This document shows positions 23,097 to 35,800 of a stretch of 44,459 nucleotides of DNA, piece after piece. Made by a program: the position numbers and the translations under genes. This stretch comes from Lingula anatina (lineage: Eukaryota > Brachiopoda > Lingulata > Lingulida > Lingulidae), in assembly GCF_001039355.2 (NCBI RefSeq), contig NW_019776122.1:63671-108129 (forward strand), written 5' to 3'. The first letter of the stretch is position 1, and each line of letters starts with the position of its first letter. Under the pieces are notes generated by a model. It did not search any database. It was not told where the DNA came from and saw only the letters and a program-made list of their open reading frames with translations.

Positions 23097-23307
23097 ATGT
23101 GTGTGAACATAAAAAATTAGCATGACTTTGGGACATTTTCAAACACTGATAGTATACACCAGCATTTGAAACAGAAGTAGAATTTTAATTGTAGTACTAT
23201 ATTGATTTTACTCACAAGAGCAGTGGATAGATGAATTATTAAGGACATGGTATTTCACTGTGACTTGCTGACCAATCAGTTTTGCTGGCACATAAACTTC
23301 ATTTTTA

Positions 23308-23310
23308 ATT

Positions 23311-23353
<43 letters not shown>

Positions 23354-23355
23354 TT
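23308..23355. repeat. (TTTA)n microsatellite
   Basis: About eleven units. The same motif in the same orientation recurs at 29936-29982 and 33646-33692. Confidence 0.9.
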
Positions 23356-24085
23356 AACGAGCCTGTGGTTAGGAAAGTGGAACAAGAGATGCAGTCCACC
23401 ATAGCTGTCTAGAATACAAATAAAATACATGTAAAATATAAAGAAAGGCTTGCATGCAAGTTGTAATTTGATTTCCCATTACAGAATGTGAGCTGAGACT
23501 TCCCACTGTGCCTAAGGCTGTAAAATCAATCTATGAGTGATCTTCAGAGTTACATGAGAGTTGAAGAAAAGTTCATAAAATATGATGCTGCGAATGACAG
23601 GAGTGTTTCAGATGTGATATAATATACATGTTGCACAAAGGCAAAATTGAGAAAATGAATAATTGAAAACTGAAGAAAATATCATAAAAAAGCCCAGTTT
23701 GAAATATGTGCTTGGTTTATGCTTAACACAAGTGATATATGTACAACTTACTCCTAAATCAACGTGATTTGCCTCTTACAGAAATGGTAGGTGAAGTAAT
23801 ATCTGCTTGTAGATAAATGAAAGCCTTGCAGTATTTACTGTGACTAATGATTATCTTTCACTGCAAGCACCATATTTCAGTAATGCACATGTAGCTTGTA
23901 GTTAAGTTTTAAATTATGCAGGTGTGATTCCCAGGCACTCCTTTTTTTTAGAGGTTACTGAAAACACTGCTGCCAGCATGCCTCTTTAGTCTTTGAGTAA
24001 TCTCTGAATCTCTGGGTGTTTCCATGCATGGTATTGATAGCTGCCTCATCCTTCCCAATATATGCTGTTCTTTACAGAAATGGAC

Positions 24086-24122
<37 letters not shown>
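24086..24122. repeat. (AAT)n microsatellite
   Basis: About twelve units, followed by an AT-rich degenerate stretch to 24200. Confidence 0.9.
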
Positions 24123-24124
<2 letters not shown>

Positions 24125-24828
24125 TGTAATAAAATAATAATTGTATTAAATAATAATAATTATTATAATAATAACAATAATTGAAATAATAACCAATTTG
24201 ATAGAAAGCATCCAAATTATTGAAGTTAAACGTCATCATGTGTGCTGATTATGATGATCTGAGATCCCAGTGCATACATTGCCTCAGAAACTCTGGGTAG
24301 CATTTTATTACAGAACTGAAAATTGGGACAATCTACTACACTGGCTGCAGGAGTGGCTGTAGTAATTAATCTGTGTTGGTGGTTATAGGATAATGAAAGT
24401 TTCATTACATTAAATTTTGTGTCTGTTAATGTGTATATTCTGGGTCACTTGTTATTATTAAATGTTTGCAGATAAGTTAGCTGTTGTGAGTTCATAGAAG
24501 ATTTCACTTTGTAGAAAAGGAGTACTGATTCGGAGGCGATTTCTTTAAAATTAGAAATGACTTTATTATTGTTACTAGACCTCTGATCCTTTATTACATT
24601 TTCTTGGCATGTAAGTTTACATTATATTTATGATTCTGACGAAAGTTGATCTGTGTGGTAATGATATTCATAACAAGAAATTTTAAAACTGTTCAATTCC
24701 TACACAATTTATTGTGTAGAAATTGAACATTTTAAAAATGTATCATTATGAATTATATTTATGATATGAAACTGCATACTACTAGTACTTATATTGTAGA
24801 TTATGTGCATATTTCAATTTTTAAAAAG

Positions 24829-24846
24829 ATAATAATAATAATAATA

Positions 24847-24905
<59 letters not shown>
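24829..24905. repeat. Self-complementary (AAT)n-(ATT)n tract
   Basis: About seven AAT units switch directly to about nineteen ATT units, so the two parts can base-pair with each other. Confidence 0.9.
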
Positions 24906-24906
<1 letters not shown>

Positions 24907-25039
24907 AAGAAAACACTTTTCTGGCAAAGATAAAAAATTTTTATCATCAATTTGAAGCTGCATGGTGTTTTAGAAATAGCTGCAATAGAATCAACCTGAT
25001 GTGTAAATTAGTGACGTGTTTCCTCTTGCTCTTTGCCAG

Positions 25040-25173
25040 TCAGGGCTCGGGAGCTTTCTCAAAGCCTTCTTCATATCCTCTTGGGAAATAAAGATGTTGA
25101 TGCCTCGGATATTGGTTTCACAGTATTACTTTTAGAGGAAGTGCAATACAGAGGTATCAGATCTACTTGGAAA
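25040..25173 (+). other. Exon-like stretch, possibly part of a GAIN-domain (adhesion-GPCR-like) protein
   Basis: The stretch is framed by a good acceptor (cttgctctttgccag) and a strong donor (AAA/GTGAGT at 25174). Entered in phase 1 it gives 44 open codons, including ARELSQSLLHILLG and DVDASDIGFTVLLLEEV. The spacing of A-x-x-L, S-D-I and LLE resembles the helical subdomain of GAIN domains, but this is a weak, pattern-only match. I found no adjoining exons, so it may be an orphan exon, a pseudogene fragment or chance. Confidence 0.25.
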
Positions 25174-25614
25174 GTGAGTTTTTGATGCACAATGCTTGTA
25201 TTTTATACATGTACAACCACTGGTTCAGCTTCGATGTCAATGCATGTACTTTGGATACAAATTTTCATGATTTGAAGTCTATGGACAATAAAACTAAAAA
25301 GTTTGTTTTGGAAATGGAAGTTTTATCGGAAGTCACTGATGTCTTCTGTGACAATTACTTGTATGGATTTAAAAGAATTCAATTTGTAATTTTTTAAGAA
25401 GCTGAAGGCAGGTCTATATTGGAGATGGGCTGACCTAATTTAATTAGTGCAATTCATTGATATCTTGGTAGGAGATCTGATTTTTTGACTAATTTTCTGA
25501 GATGGGTTTTTAAATGTACTGATTAAGATGAGCCCTTCTACATTAGAAAGTGGCTTAATTCTGTAGTTCTTTGCACCTCTGTTTTTGCCTTGGTTTGAAA
25601 TAACCCCCACCCCC

Positions 25615-25618
<4 letters not shown>

Positions 25619-25662
<44 letters not shown>
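25619..25662. repeat. (CA)n microsatellite
   Basis: About 22 CA units after a C-rich lead-in. Confidence 0.95.
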
Positions 25663-25663
<1 letters not shown>

Positions 25664-25698
25664 GCCCATGACACAGCCATTGATAAATGTTTTTCCTG

Positions 25699-25889
25699 TG
25701 CTAATAAGGTAAAGTTGTCCCCAGGTTAGTCTTGCATTCAGAGATTCATGTTGGGCTCTATTGCATTGTCAGTTTATCAGGTATTCTGCTCAGNTGCTAA
25801 TAAGGTAAAGTTGTCCCCAGGTTAGTCTTGCATTCAGAGATTCATGTTGGGCTCTATTGCATTGTCAGTTTATCAGGTATTCTGCTCAG
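25699..25889 (+). repeat. Exact 95-bp direct duplication flanking a single N
   Basis: Bases 25699-25793 and 25795-25889 appear identical and are separated only by the N at 25794. This most likely reflects two overlapping contigs joined without collapsing the overlap. Confidence 0.9.
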
Positions 25890-25929
25890 AGTGCTGCTCG
25901 TGATTGGGGTAGGTCAAGAATGGTGGGAC

Positions 25930-25951
25930 GGGGGGGGGGGGGGGGGGGGGG
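25930..25951. repeat. Poly-G run
   Basis: 22 consecutive G bases, a likely sequencing trouble spot close to the N at 25794. Confidence 0.9.
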
Positions 25952-26317
25952 ATGAGGTTAAAATTAATCTTTGCTCTTAGCTTGATGCTATAAAAATTTT
26001 GATCCTTAATTGGAGAATTCTCTGAGGTTGTCTTAAGCAGGAAAACCTACTGGATGTAGATAACTTAGTCAGATGGTCATCATGGTTTTTTAAGATTTTA
26101 TTATGGTGCGCATTTAACAAATGCAGTTGAAATCCCTTAACACATTAAGAGAGAACTTTGAGCCAAAGAAAAAGGCTAAATGAATTTTTGGGAGAAATGC
26201 CAATGGAGAAAACATCCTTCTTGCCAACTTGTAGACAAGTTTAAGAAAAATTCTGTTAGAAATCTTGATTGATTTTGTGTGTGAACAAGCCAGTCATCTC
26301 CTGGAAATGGAACTTAG

Positions 26318-26509
26318 GGTGCATTTCCAGAGATTTAGATCGATCAAACTAGATTGACCTAACTCCCTTGGGGTTCACGCTAAATTGCTGTCTGCCGCCC
26401 GTGCATAGAAGTTAATTACCCCCATACAGCTTTAAGCTGGCTAAGCTGACAGTAATCTAGTGAGACTCCCCATGGGGATAGATCGTTCTAAAATCTGTGA
26501 GAATGGGGT
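26318..26509. mobile_element. MITE-like element, copy 2 (192 bp)
   Basis: Same family as 22627-22826: shared interior (taactccc, gttaattaccccc, agtaatctagtgagactccc) and similar inverted ends. It is flanked by a direct CTTAG repeat (26313-26317 and 26510-26514). Confidence 0.7.
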
Positions 26510-27054
26510 CTTAGACTAGAAAGATGTAAAGAAGAATTAGATTTAAATTTGTGCCTCAGTTTCAAAGCAGGAGAGTGGATCATGATTAGAATGTTAGAAA
26601 GTGGCAATTAACTGGATATAATATTTATTTGGTGCACTCAACTCATTATATGTTGACGTTGGATTGCATTATTCCTCTGACTTTAAATAATTGAATGTGA
26701 CTAAAATTGCAGTATCTCTGACTCTGTTAAATGGCCTCAGAGACTAGTCTAAGTGTTTTTGTCTTTTTTGAAAAAAAAAGTGTTGGAGTGGAGCGTTTAC
26801 AACATAATGGTTTTCACAATGTTTATATCTATTGTTTTTCAGTTCACAAAAAATAGAATAATACTTGAAGACAAATGGGCCCATACTCAGTTGGTGGTAT
26901 ATACTCAGAAGGTGTCCCTTCCCCTCCACCATCTCTCTTATTGCTTGAAAGCTTAACATTTTTTAATTTAAAGAACAACACTTAAAGCAGAACAGCATGG
27001 CAGATCTATTGTCAACAATAAAACAACATAACATTAAAAAAAAATGATTCTATG

Positions 27055-27235
27055 TTGGGGGCGGATCCAGAGATATTTTTTGGCAGTCTTCCAAATTAGC
27101 TTTGTTGATCCATCCTCCATTTTTGACTGTCTTCTGTCAGAAAAAATTAGATACTGTCAATGTTAACTTGAAAATATCTGACCGTCTTTTGGAAGACCCA
27201 AAAGACAGCCTCAATCAACCCCTGCAGGTTTCCAG
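27055..27235. mobile_element. Possible short inverted-repeat element
   Basis: Starts with ggcggatccagagat. A ggcagtcttccaaa segment near 27080 is mirrored by the complement of ttttggaagaccc near 27186. The ends are not sharply defined. Confidence 0.3.
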
Positions 27236-27519
27236 TAATTTTTTTAATTTGCATTGACATGTTGGATGTTGCTGGAAAATAACTCATCTTAATATTGAAG
27301 ATCGTGCAGTGCTTGTTGTCCGTCTGTTCTTTTTATTTTATTTTCGAGTATTTTCTGTGCTTTAATAGTACTTAACTGTCTGCTACTTTGGGGCATAAAA
27401 CCATTATGGTGATTGCTTTCTGTATATTAATAGCTTTTAATATGAAGTCATATCCCTAGGGAAATGGTGTGATGTTGCTACGGTTCCTATGCTCATATCT
27501 AATTGTCGTATTTTATTGT

Positions 27520-27820
27520 CAATGGTTGAACTTTGGTTGAGCCCAGACACTATAGTCTCTCAAATGTGTTTACACTGCTTGTCAAATTGAATGTTAGTTT
27601 TTGGTTGAATTTGGTTTCCATTCAAGACTCTGTTTTTAGAAAATCATGTGTATTCTTTACGGCATTTAGAGTAGTGTTTTTCATTGAACATGGTTTGATA
27701 TAAGACTCTGTCTATTGTAACTTGTACATTGTGTTTGCATTTCTGCATGGATTTAGAACAATAGTTTTTGGTTGAACTTGGTTTTAATCCTATATGTCAC
27801 CCAGTCTGTTTTGTTGTTTA
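27520..27820 (+). repeat. Degenerate ~85-bp tandem repeat
   Basis: Three to four diverged units share a ttggttgaacttggttt core (near 27525, 27600, 27678 and 27765) followed by caagactctgt-like segments. Confidence 0.45.
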
Positions 27821-29936
27821 CTCCATTATTCAGAATGGCAGTTTCTTCTTTATAACTTTGAATAATATCCCACATGCAAAGAAATATAATTTTTTTCTTT
27901 GGTACTGCTGATTTTATCATGTTGCGGATATCAATACTGATATAAATTGAATTGGAATGTTGCAAATTTACTCAATCTGGCACTTGTACTCTGTAGTGCT
28001 GCTGAATTATAGAATGATGTTACTTAATATATAATTATAGTAAAGTCAGGAGTAAATGGAAATGTAAATTTAATATAAACTTGTTTATGTATAGAGATGG
28101 TAGAGTTTTAAAATTTTAACTATAATTTTATTCTAATTAAGTTTATAATTATTTAATATTATTATTATCATTAGTAGTGAATGTTAAATTTACCAAACTA
28201 CAACACTGATTTTATGATATAAAATGTCATACTCTGAGAGAATGGGGATGAAATTTGATATTTTCAAGCTTTTTATGAAAAAAATATATAAATCACCAGT
28301 ACAATTCATGGTGCATTTCCCACCAATAAATCATCCCCTTTAACTTCCACTTGTTACAGTCTCAGTGGGATTATTGTATTTTCTCTGAGCAAACATTGGC
28401 AAATGAAGAATATTTGGCACTCACTGATTGGTTCTGGCAGTTTTACTGGTTGCATTCAGACAAGGTTTTAAGTTAGACTTGGTACACGTCTAGATTGCAT
28501 CATCAAACAACCATGCAAACTCATTCACCATTGAAGTAAAACATGTAAGTGACTCACTGGGACCTCCTTCATCTAAAAGGAAATCCCCACTGCACATCGG
28601 CCATTTTAATCCCTGGTCATCTACATCTTTTTCCATTGATTTAATTTAAAGTCATTTATATTTACCTTAATTATTAATTACCAGGGCCTTATATCAGACA
28701 GATTTGGCAGTGCTCCTTAGTATGAATTGTCTTATCTTGACAATGAGTAATTTCAACACCCATTGCCTCCCACATGCTATAGAACCTCTGATTACCTTAA
28801 ATTATATATCCTGATATCTTTTTACATTTGAAATGTAGAGATATTCACACTGTTTGACACCCTGAGTTTCAGATAGTAGAGACTCAAGTGCCCAGGCCTC
28901 GGAGAGATCTGGTTAACTCAGGGTGGTAAATGAGGGCATTGGGGGTAATTTATTGGTGCAAAGTACATGTATTCTACTAAAGCATTTTGATCACGTTTCA
29001 GTTCTATTCCAATAATGCCTCATGTCAGCTTCATCTTTCCATTAATTCAAACCATTATTATTATTACAGGCATAACCCAAATTGCTATATATATATTCTA
29101 GGATTTAAAATAAATTATTTTGATTCCTTGATATATTTAATAACCAGTTGTTTCTAGCTTATTCATCATCTTTTTTACTTTTTGACATTAAATTCACTTT
29201 TGTATTAGAGTTTTATATTTTTTATTATTTAAGCACTAACATTTGTTTCATTGTGTTTACTTGCTAGAGTTTATTTGACCATAAGATTTTTTTTTTTTTT
29301 AATTTTTCAGAAAACACCTTTTGATAAAAACTCATGAATTTTAATCAGAGTGAGAATCTGTGATTTCTCTCACAGAATATATACCACGAGTATATTTCTG
29401 TAAATCCAGACAGTAGGGCCTTATAATGGTCCTAAAATGGATAAAAGAAATATCATTGATCCCTGAGACTGCCTAGAGTACCCAGTCTTATTGATATACG
29501 TGAAGTGAAAGCTGATTACTTTTTAGGACCTATAGGTGGATAAAGAAGATGAGATTGATCTCTAAGAGGGATTGAAATCAATAATTTTGTCAGTGGAAAA
29601 ATGAAAGGAAGGTTTGAGAGTATTGATCTGATGCTGCTAGCAGACGTCAGAGGGGTTAGATTCAGTCGATAGCCTCGACCTCTTTTAGAAAAGAATCTGT
29701 TACTTCAATTCTGTATACATGTTTCAGTGCTCATGTGAGTTGGACCAATTTATCATTTTTTGAAATTTACAGTTTAGTTACTTTGAACAAAAATTGTGCA
29801 CTAGAAGGCATTTGTTTCAATTCCTGTTTCATTCAGTATCACAAGTATAAAACTTTTTAAAGTATTGTACACTTGTCAGGTGAATGTTTTATGATTATGA
29901 AGGGACTGACATCACTATCATCACATCACTTTGTTT

Positions 29937-29979
<43 letters not shown>

Positions 29980-31442
29980 TTGTGTATGTGTGTTTTGCCT
30001 TCTAACATTCAGATCACATTCAAGTTATATGTACATGTACGTAGCTGTTGTTCACTTGAGACTATATTGTTACCAATATAGAATCCAGTCATCTTTCTGG
30101 AAAAAAACATTGCCTTGGTAAAGGAATTCTTACATGTAAAAGGTAATACTTGAAGCCCTGTAGGGCCACATCTTGATTGTTTTTGTGTTGTTCAGCCTCG
30201 TAGGTGTTAGAATAATTTGATCATGTAGTTATTGGCAGACGTCACAGGGGTAAACCTCCATAGTCAATATCGTAACACTGAGAGAGGAAAAATGATGTTT
30301 TCAATTCAGTGAGACGATTTGTCTTGTATCCACAGTGAAACTAGACAGATCAATTCATGATTTTCTTAATTACTCACTAGATTTTTGTGGAGAGATCAAA
30401 AAACAGAAAGAGAGAAAGAGAGAGAGAGAAAGAAAGATTTTGTGTGAAATGTGTTTAAGGATTTTTTTATTTAAAAAATGTTTGTTAATATGATTAAAAA
30501 ATGTTTGTATGTGTAGTTGTGTGGTTTTTTTAACTTTGCTACCTTGAATTTTGCATCACCTGTAAAAAAACATAAAAACATAATAGACTTTAATAGTATT
30601 GTACAGGTACTTCCAAAATTTACTAAAATTGCCTCAAAAAATATTGCAGCTATCTCCTTTTAAATGACTACAAATGTGATCAGGTAGATAGTGTACATAT
30701 GTTTTTGTCTATAGCTTTGAACTGTCATAGTTTCATTGAAAGACATTTTGTTACAATTGTTGCACAGAAACCACTATCCAGTGGTGTTAAAAAACAAACT
30801 GTTGACAGAAATATGCTGTATGTTTTATTTCCTTCCAGTTCTTTTCTTGCGGACTGATGAACTTTGTAGCCTTTTTTTTTTGTCAGTAATTAAGTTTTAA
30901 ATTTTTCTGGCAAGGCTGGATTAGCACTGGTGGCCTGGAGTCATGCATATATACTCCATGGAAACACTGAATCACTTATGGAAGGTTAACTTGTCACTTA
31001 TTAAATGACTATTGGGTAAATCAGCAGGAGCTTATCTCTTTTATAGCTGTATTAAGCTTATATTCTACTTTTGATTGGCAGTGGACTGAATATTAAAACA
31101 TCAAAAGATTTGTCTGATTATTTTTCTGAGACATTTGATTTTATACCCAATCCTCTTTTCCAGGAGTTAATCAATATTGTTTTCATGGTTGCGTGTTTGT
31201 TTAAAATTTCTTCAAAAAATTAACCTGTAATCCATTCAAATCATTCCATTTGCTCATGCATCCCAGAGTGCAACTCGCAGAGAGGGCCGGCCCTGCATAA
31301 GCATAACAAACATGGGGAAAATCAATAGTAGGAAGGACCATTCCATAGGAGAGCTATTTCATGGTTAAGACTGCCGACTCTGAATACAGGCTTATGTGGT
31401 CTCATTTTTCCTAGATTATTGAAAATTTTCCATATCATTTCA
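27821..31442. other. Gene-free AT-rich stretch
   Basis: I see no coding exon I can defend. (TTTA)n lies at 29936-29982 and an AG-rich tract at 30405-30437. A short shared motif (gcagacgtca, then aggggt) occurs near 29641 and 30236. The promoter and first exon of the downstream KIAA0513-like gene could be here but are not recognisable. Confidence 0.35.
29936..29982. repeat. (TTTA)n microsatellite
   Basis: About eleven units. Confidence 0.9.
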
Positions 31443-31931
31443 GATGACTTCCAGCCAACGAGAAAAATTGCACTGGGACGAAACTTTTATGGATTTGTTG
31501 GCAGTAGCAAAGTATATATACTCAAAAACAGCAAGAGGACATTAAGGATTGTTTTTGACTTCTGAGCTTACAGCGTGATAAGGTATCTTGGAATACATTT
31601 TACTTTGCCTTACTACGTCTGCCTTCCATGAGTAGGTTGTTGACTGGAATTTCTTGACCACAGTTTTTAGTGGGTTTCACAGGCACACTTCTATTACATG
31701 TACATGCAGACTTATTGATCTGCCCAAGTTCGTGTAACTTCCATTTCTGAGAGACCTTTAAAACAAGAGGACAGAAAAACAACATTTACGGCTCATTGCT
31801 TCTGTATTCAGTTATCACCTACTGCTGTCAGTAAAAAATTCACCAAAGGACAGAAAAAATTCAACATACCATTGAACTTTTCTCTGAAGCTGCAGGGAAA
31901 TACTTACAAACATTTTCACTAATCATTCAAG
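31443..31931 (+). other. Probable 5' untranslated part of the KIAA0513-like first coding exon
   Basis: An acceptor-like site (ccatatcatttcag) ends at 31442, and no intron signal as good lies between it and the ATG at 31932. The stretch has stops in the coding frame and several upstream ATGs, including one directly at 31443 with a 33-codon frame. Confidence 0.35.
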
Positions 31932-33647
31932 ATGAATTTCTTGCGAAGATTCTCCCAGGGCGGAGAAACAGAACCCCCAATTAAAGATGAGAAACCATCA
32001 CCACCACCTCACCCGTCAAATCTGCGAGCCAGTTTCTCCGGTGGCGCCTCTTCACTCTTCAGTTCTGTTGGTGCGATGAAAAATGGTCTGTTCAGCGACA
32101 TCTCATCAAAACTGGATAATGTCACCCTTAAGCTGAGCAAAAGGGACTCTGCGACTACGTCTCCTAATCACACAACTTCCTCTTCTGGTTCAAGTCCTCC
32201 AACCTCTTCGCCTAACGGAGAGTCATTAAATGGAGGAATGACAGAAAATGGAAAGCCAACAGAAACCATTCCCAATGGACAGATGTCTCATGGTCAGGTA
32301 GTATCCGCACATGTTCATAAAACAGACCAAGATAATGCTTCACTGAATAATTATTTAGAAGATGGGGTCGATTTGAATAATGGCGTCCCTAATGCCCTTG
32401 ATCCAGGAACCAAAATTAGACATTTGAATAAAATGAAAGAAGGGCAGACGGCAGGGTCAAAGCAAGATGGCAACAAAAAAGTCCGCCCACCTAGGCCACC
32501 TCGGCCAAAATTGGAAAAGAAGGAGAGCTTCTCTGGAGAGGATATCTTTCTAAAGGATACCTTTGTCGATGAGAGAGGACGCCGCAGAGGTAAACGGAGG
32601 AATAGCTTATTGGTTAGTTCGGATGATGAAGAGGAAGTGCTGCTGGCACCCGGGGTGGACGTAACCCCTAGCCCAGGCGAGGCTGTGCGAGAATTCACAT
32701 TTGACCGCGAAGGGGTCATGGTTGCTCCAGCTGACACTGAAAATGACCCCAAAGGTGAGGATTTGATGGATTTTAATGATGATGAAGAGGAGGGGTTGCT
32801 GCATAGGATGAGCAGTGTCAGTTCCTCAGAGGTAGAATATGGTGGGGAAGTGTTACAGCGATCAGAATCCCAAATGTCTGGACAGTCTTGGGCGTCTGCT
32901 TTCAGTTCAGACAGCCAGTTAGATGAACACAGCCGCCAGGTCAAGGAATTTATGAAGATATTCGTCGATAAGATTTTCCAAGGGTGAGTCATGACATACT
33001 TATTTATTTTTTGGTTTGTTCATTTGCTTGTTTGTTTATTTAGTTTTAATTTATTTATTTAGTTAGATATTTTATGGCAAAGAGTCATATTTGAAATTAA
33101 AAGAAGTCAGGTCTTGAGTCACATTTTTTTTCTGTATCCTTATTTCCTTGGCAATTTTCATCATTAACAACAATTACACCAATTCATACAGTTTTTTCTT
33201 CAAACTTTGATCAAATTTGACACAATCCCTCATCTTTCTGTTACTAAAAATTAATAAGCTGCCTTCCCTCTGGCTTACTCCATGAGCCTTCTTTCAAAGC
33301 CATACAAATGGCTTGCCAGCAAATACAAAGCAACAGAACTAATCAGTTTTGTGTAGTCTAGAATGAGTTATCATATTTAGATATTATATAATTGCATTAA
33401 GAAATCGGGAGCATGCAATATCTAAAAGCTTTATGAATAAGAGATATTATAGTCATGCCAGAAGTGCTAGTGGGATTATTTGGACGCATATATCAAGTAC
33501 TACCCTGAGTTTTCAGTACTGGTAAGTTTTCTGAGGCAGTGTGGTAGCCATGGGATCTTAATTGATAAATCAATGCAGTTTCTTATCAATAATGGAGAAA
33601 TGCCTTTTAACTCCCTCAAACTTTAAAGGCAATTTTTATCGCATGAT

Positions 33648-33690
<43 letters not shown>

Positions 33691-35750
33691 TTTGTTGAGT
33701 AGGGATAAGAATAAAATCACATGTATCATGAAACCCAAGTCAAATTTGATAGCTGTTCAAATTACTGATTTTATCCAACAGTTCAAAATTGTTTTGTCTT
33801 AGCAAAAATTTACCGATCCACCAATGTCATTTACAAAAACCATCAGGTGTTGAAGTGATGTATTGAAATGACCACTTATTAATGTTAAGCTAACCTTTTC
33901 AATTGTCACATATACTCTGACATTATCTACTGTGTCCAACAGGGCAGTCAGAATATCTAATGACAATATTCCAATATCGGGGGAAATGAAAAGTCAACAA
34001 AGACGTAACTGGACTTATTCCTTTGTGGCACCAAACAATGCATATAGTTGGCAGAAAAAGTTTATTAAAGCTGCGTTCAGACAAGTTTTAAGATAAGTCT
34101 AAAATGCTTAGCAAGAGGTTAAATATGTGATCATATCCAGATGCCCCATGGTTGAATGGGTGAGGCAGAGTGGTTAATTGTATCTTTGTGCAGAGAGTGG
34201 TGTTACAGGGAGGCCGCACTTCCAATTCAGAAATGCCAATCCTGGATTAATCAATTTGATCTTCTGCACATGCATTTAAGTTGTGAATGAGCCAACACTT
34301 ATGGTTCATCTAAATGCAGGCATGGAGATCACTTAACACTTTTGAGGTAAACAAATCAAACGGTTGAACAGAAATTATTGTCACAAGAAAATGTGTGGGT
34401 GTGTGTTATCATGGAATTGTTGGCTGTAAAACAGTGAGATATTACTTTAAGATATGTAACTAATTAAAGAACCCTCCAAGCAAACATGATCTAATAATTG
34501 CATGACATGCACATACAGTACATAGATATATCTCAAGGACTTAATTTAGTTCAATGGTTTTCTAAGAAAATGCAATGTACTACCTGAATTTTTTCTTGTT
34601 TTAATACTGGTCTCTATGTTGACTGTGTACACAGTGTGAATATTTTTTTCTTTTTTTAACAATGTTTGTCATTGCTTCATATTATATGAACTTTGTTCCT
34701 CAGTTTTGTTGTTCTGAATTTTTTAGTATTTTGTCTGTCTGGTCCTTTGAGGAATGCTCAGATGACAGGTTTGTTATGTGTTTCTTGCGAGTAGGTCGTA
34801 ACATCTGATCGACCTATCAGATGGCACAGCGATTTATAAAGCAGGAAGGCACTGCTGTTGCAGGAAAAGCGGTATTCAATTTTTGATGCCCAAGTGTTTT
34901 TTCTAAATATAGTAGAATTTGATTTAACTGCTGATATATGTCGACACTGATTTTTGATCCTTTAATTAGTACATAATGTTGCTTAAAAAATTTAACGATC
35001 CAAAATAATAACTATTTTGATAATGTTTTACTTTTAAATTCCTCTCAAGGGCTTTTCATTTGAAGGGCTCTCCAACACAGTGGAGCTCATAAATGCCTTG
35101 ATTTGTTTAGCATGCAAAAAGCATTTCTAATTAATGTCTGATCTTGTTAAAGGCCACTGGTCATTGGTTGGTCATTGAGTGTCCATACAAAGGTTTAAGT
35201 TACCAACCATCCATTACCTATACATGTGCTGGTAGCTATGACCTCACAAAGTTATCTACCAAGCACCAGTAGAAAAAAATGTCCCATTTGAAAAAAAACC
35301 TGCATGTTCCTTATATCTTTTCATCATAACTACAGATCAGCAGCTATCAGTTACATTCTTTCATCTTAAAAAAAAAAAAGTCGAAATCATAATGCTACAA
35401 ATACATTTAAAAAAAGGGTTTGTCAGACTTTCAGGGGTTGATAGTTCATGGTTAGGTCCAGACAGCTTTGATTTACAGAGTACCAGAAGACTATTGATTC
35501 AACTTGTTCATTAATTAGCCATTTTGGTGAAGAAAGTGCCTGATCGAGTTTCAAATGGTTGCCTGTCCGTACGGATTGATTTTTGGTCCCTCTCGTTAAT
35601 GGATGTCCTGTGTACTCGTGTGGCCCACGTTGAAATCAATAATGAAATAATGTGATGAGAGAAATAGGTGGGAGGGTAGGATGGTGATGCCGTACAGCTC
35701 CCTTGATACTTTCCTCGCTAGATTCTAATTTTATTAATTTCCCTTCCTTT

Positions 35751-35800
<50 letters not shown>

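Larger units (their letters stand above)
21685..23290 (+). repeat. Degenerate ~200-bp tandem array, interrupted
   Basis: Units begin with gtagaaSaa-like anchors at about 21685, 21881, 22109, 22308 and 22493 (spacings ~185-230). They share gattttayktac, aaagggtgaactggaaacag, tctgtgaca and gagatcaatg motifs in the same order. Further decayed units follow near 22903-23040 and 23190-23290. The array is broken by a MITE at 22627-22826 and by (GT)n at 23050-23095. The frames inside are by-products of the repeat. Confidence 0.6.

Noticed and set aside
28367-28465. Open stretch after a good acceptor near 28359
   Set aside because: The translation is implausibly tryptophan-rich, and it runs into an inverted-repeat end shared with 34071; no adjoining exon was found.
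32351-32992. 213-codon minus-strand frame
   Set aside because: Antisense to the first KIAA0513-like exon, whose frame has clear homology.
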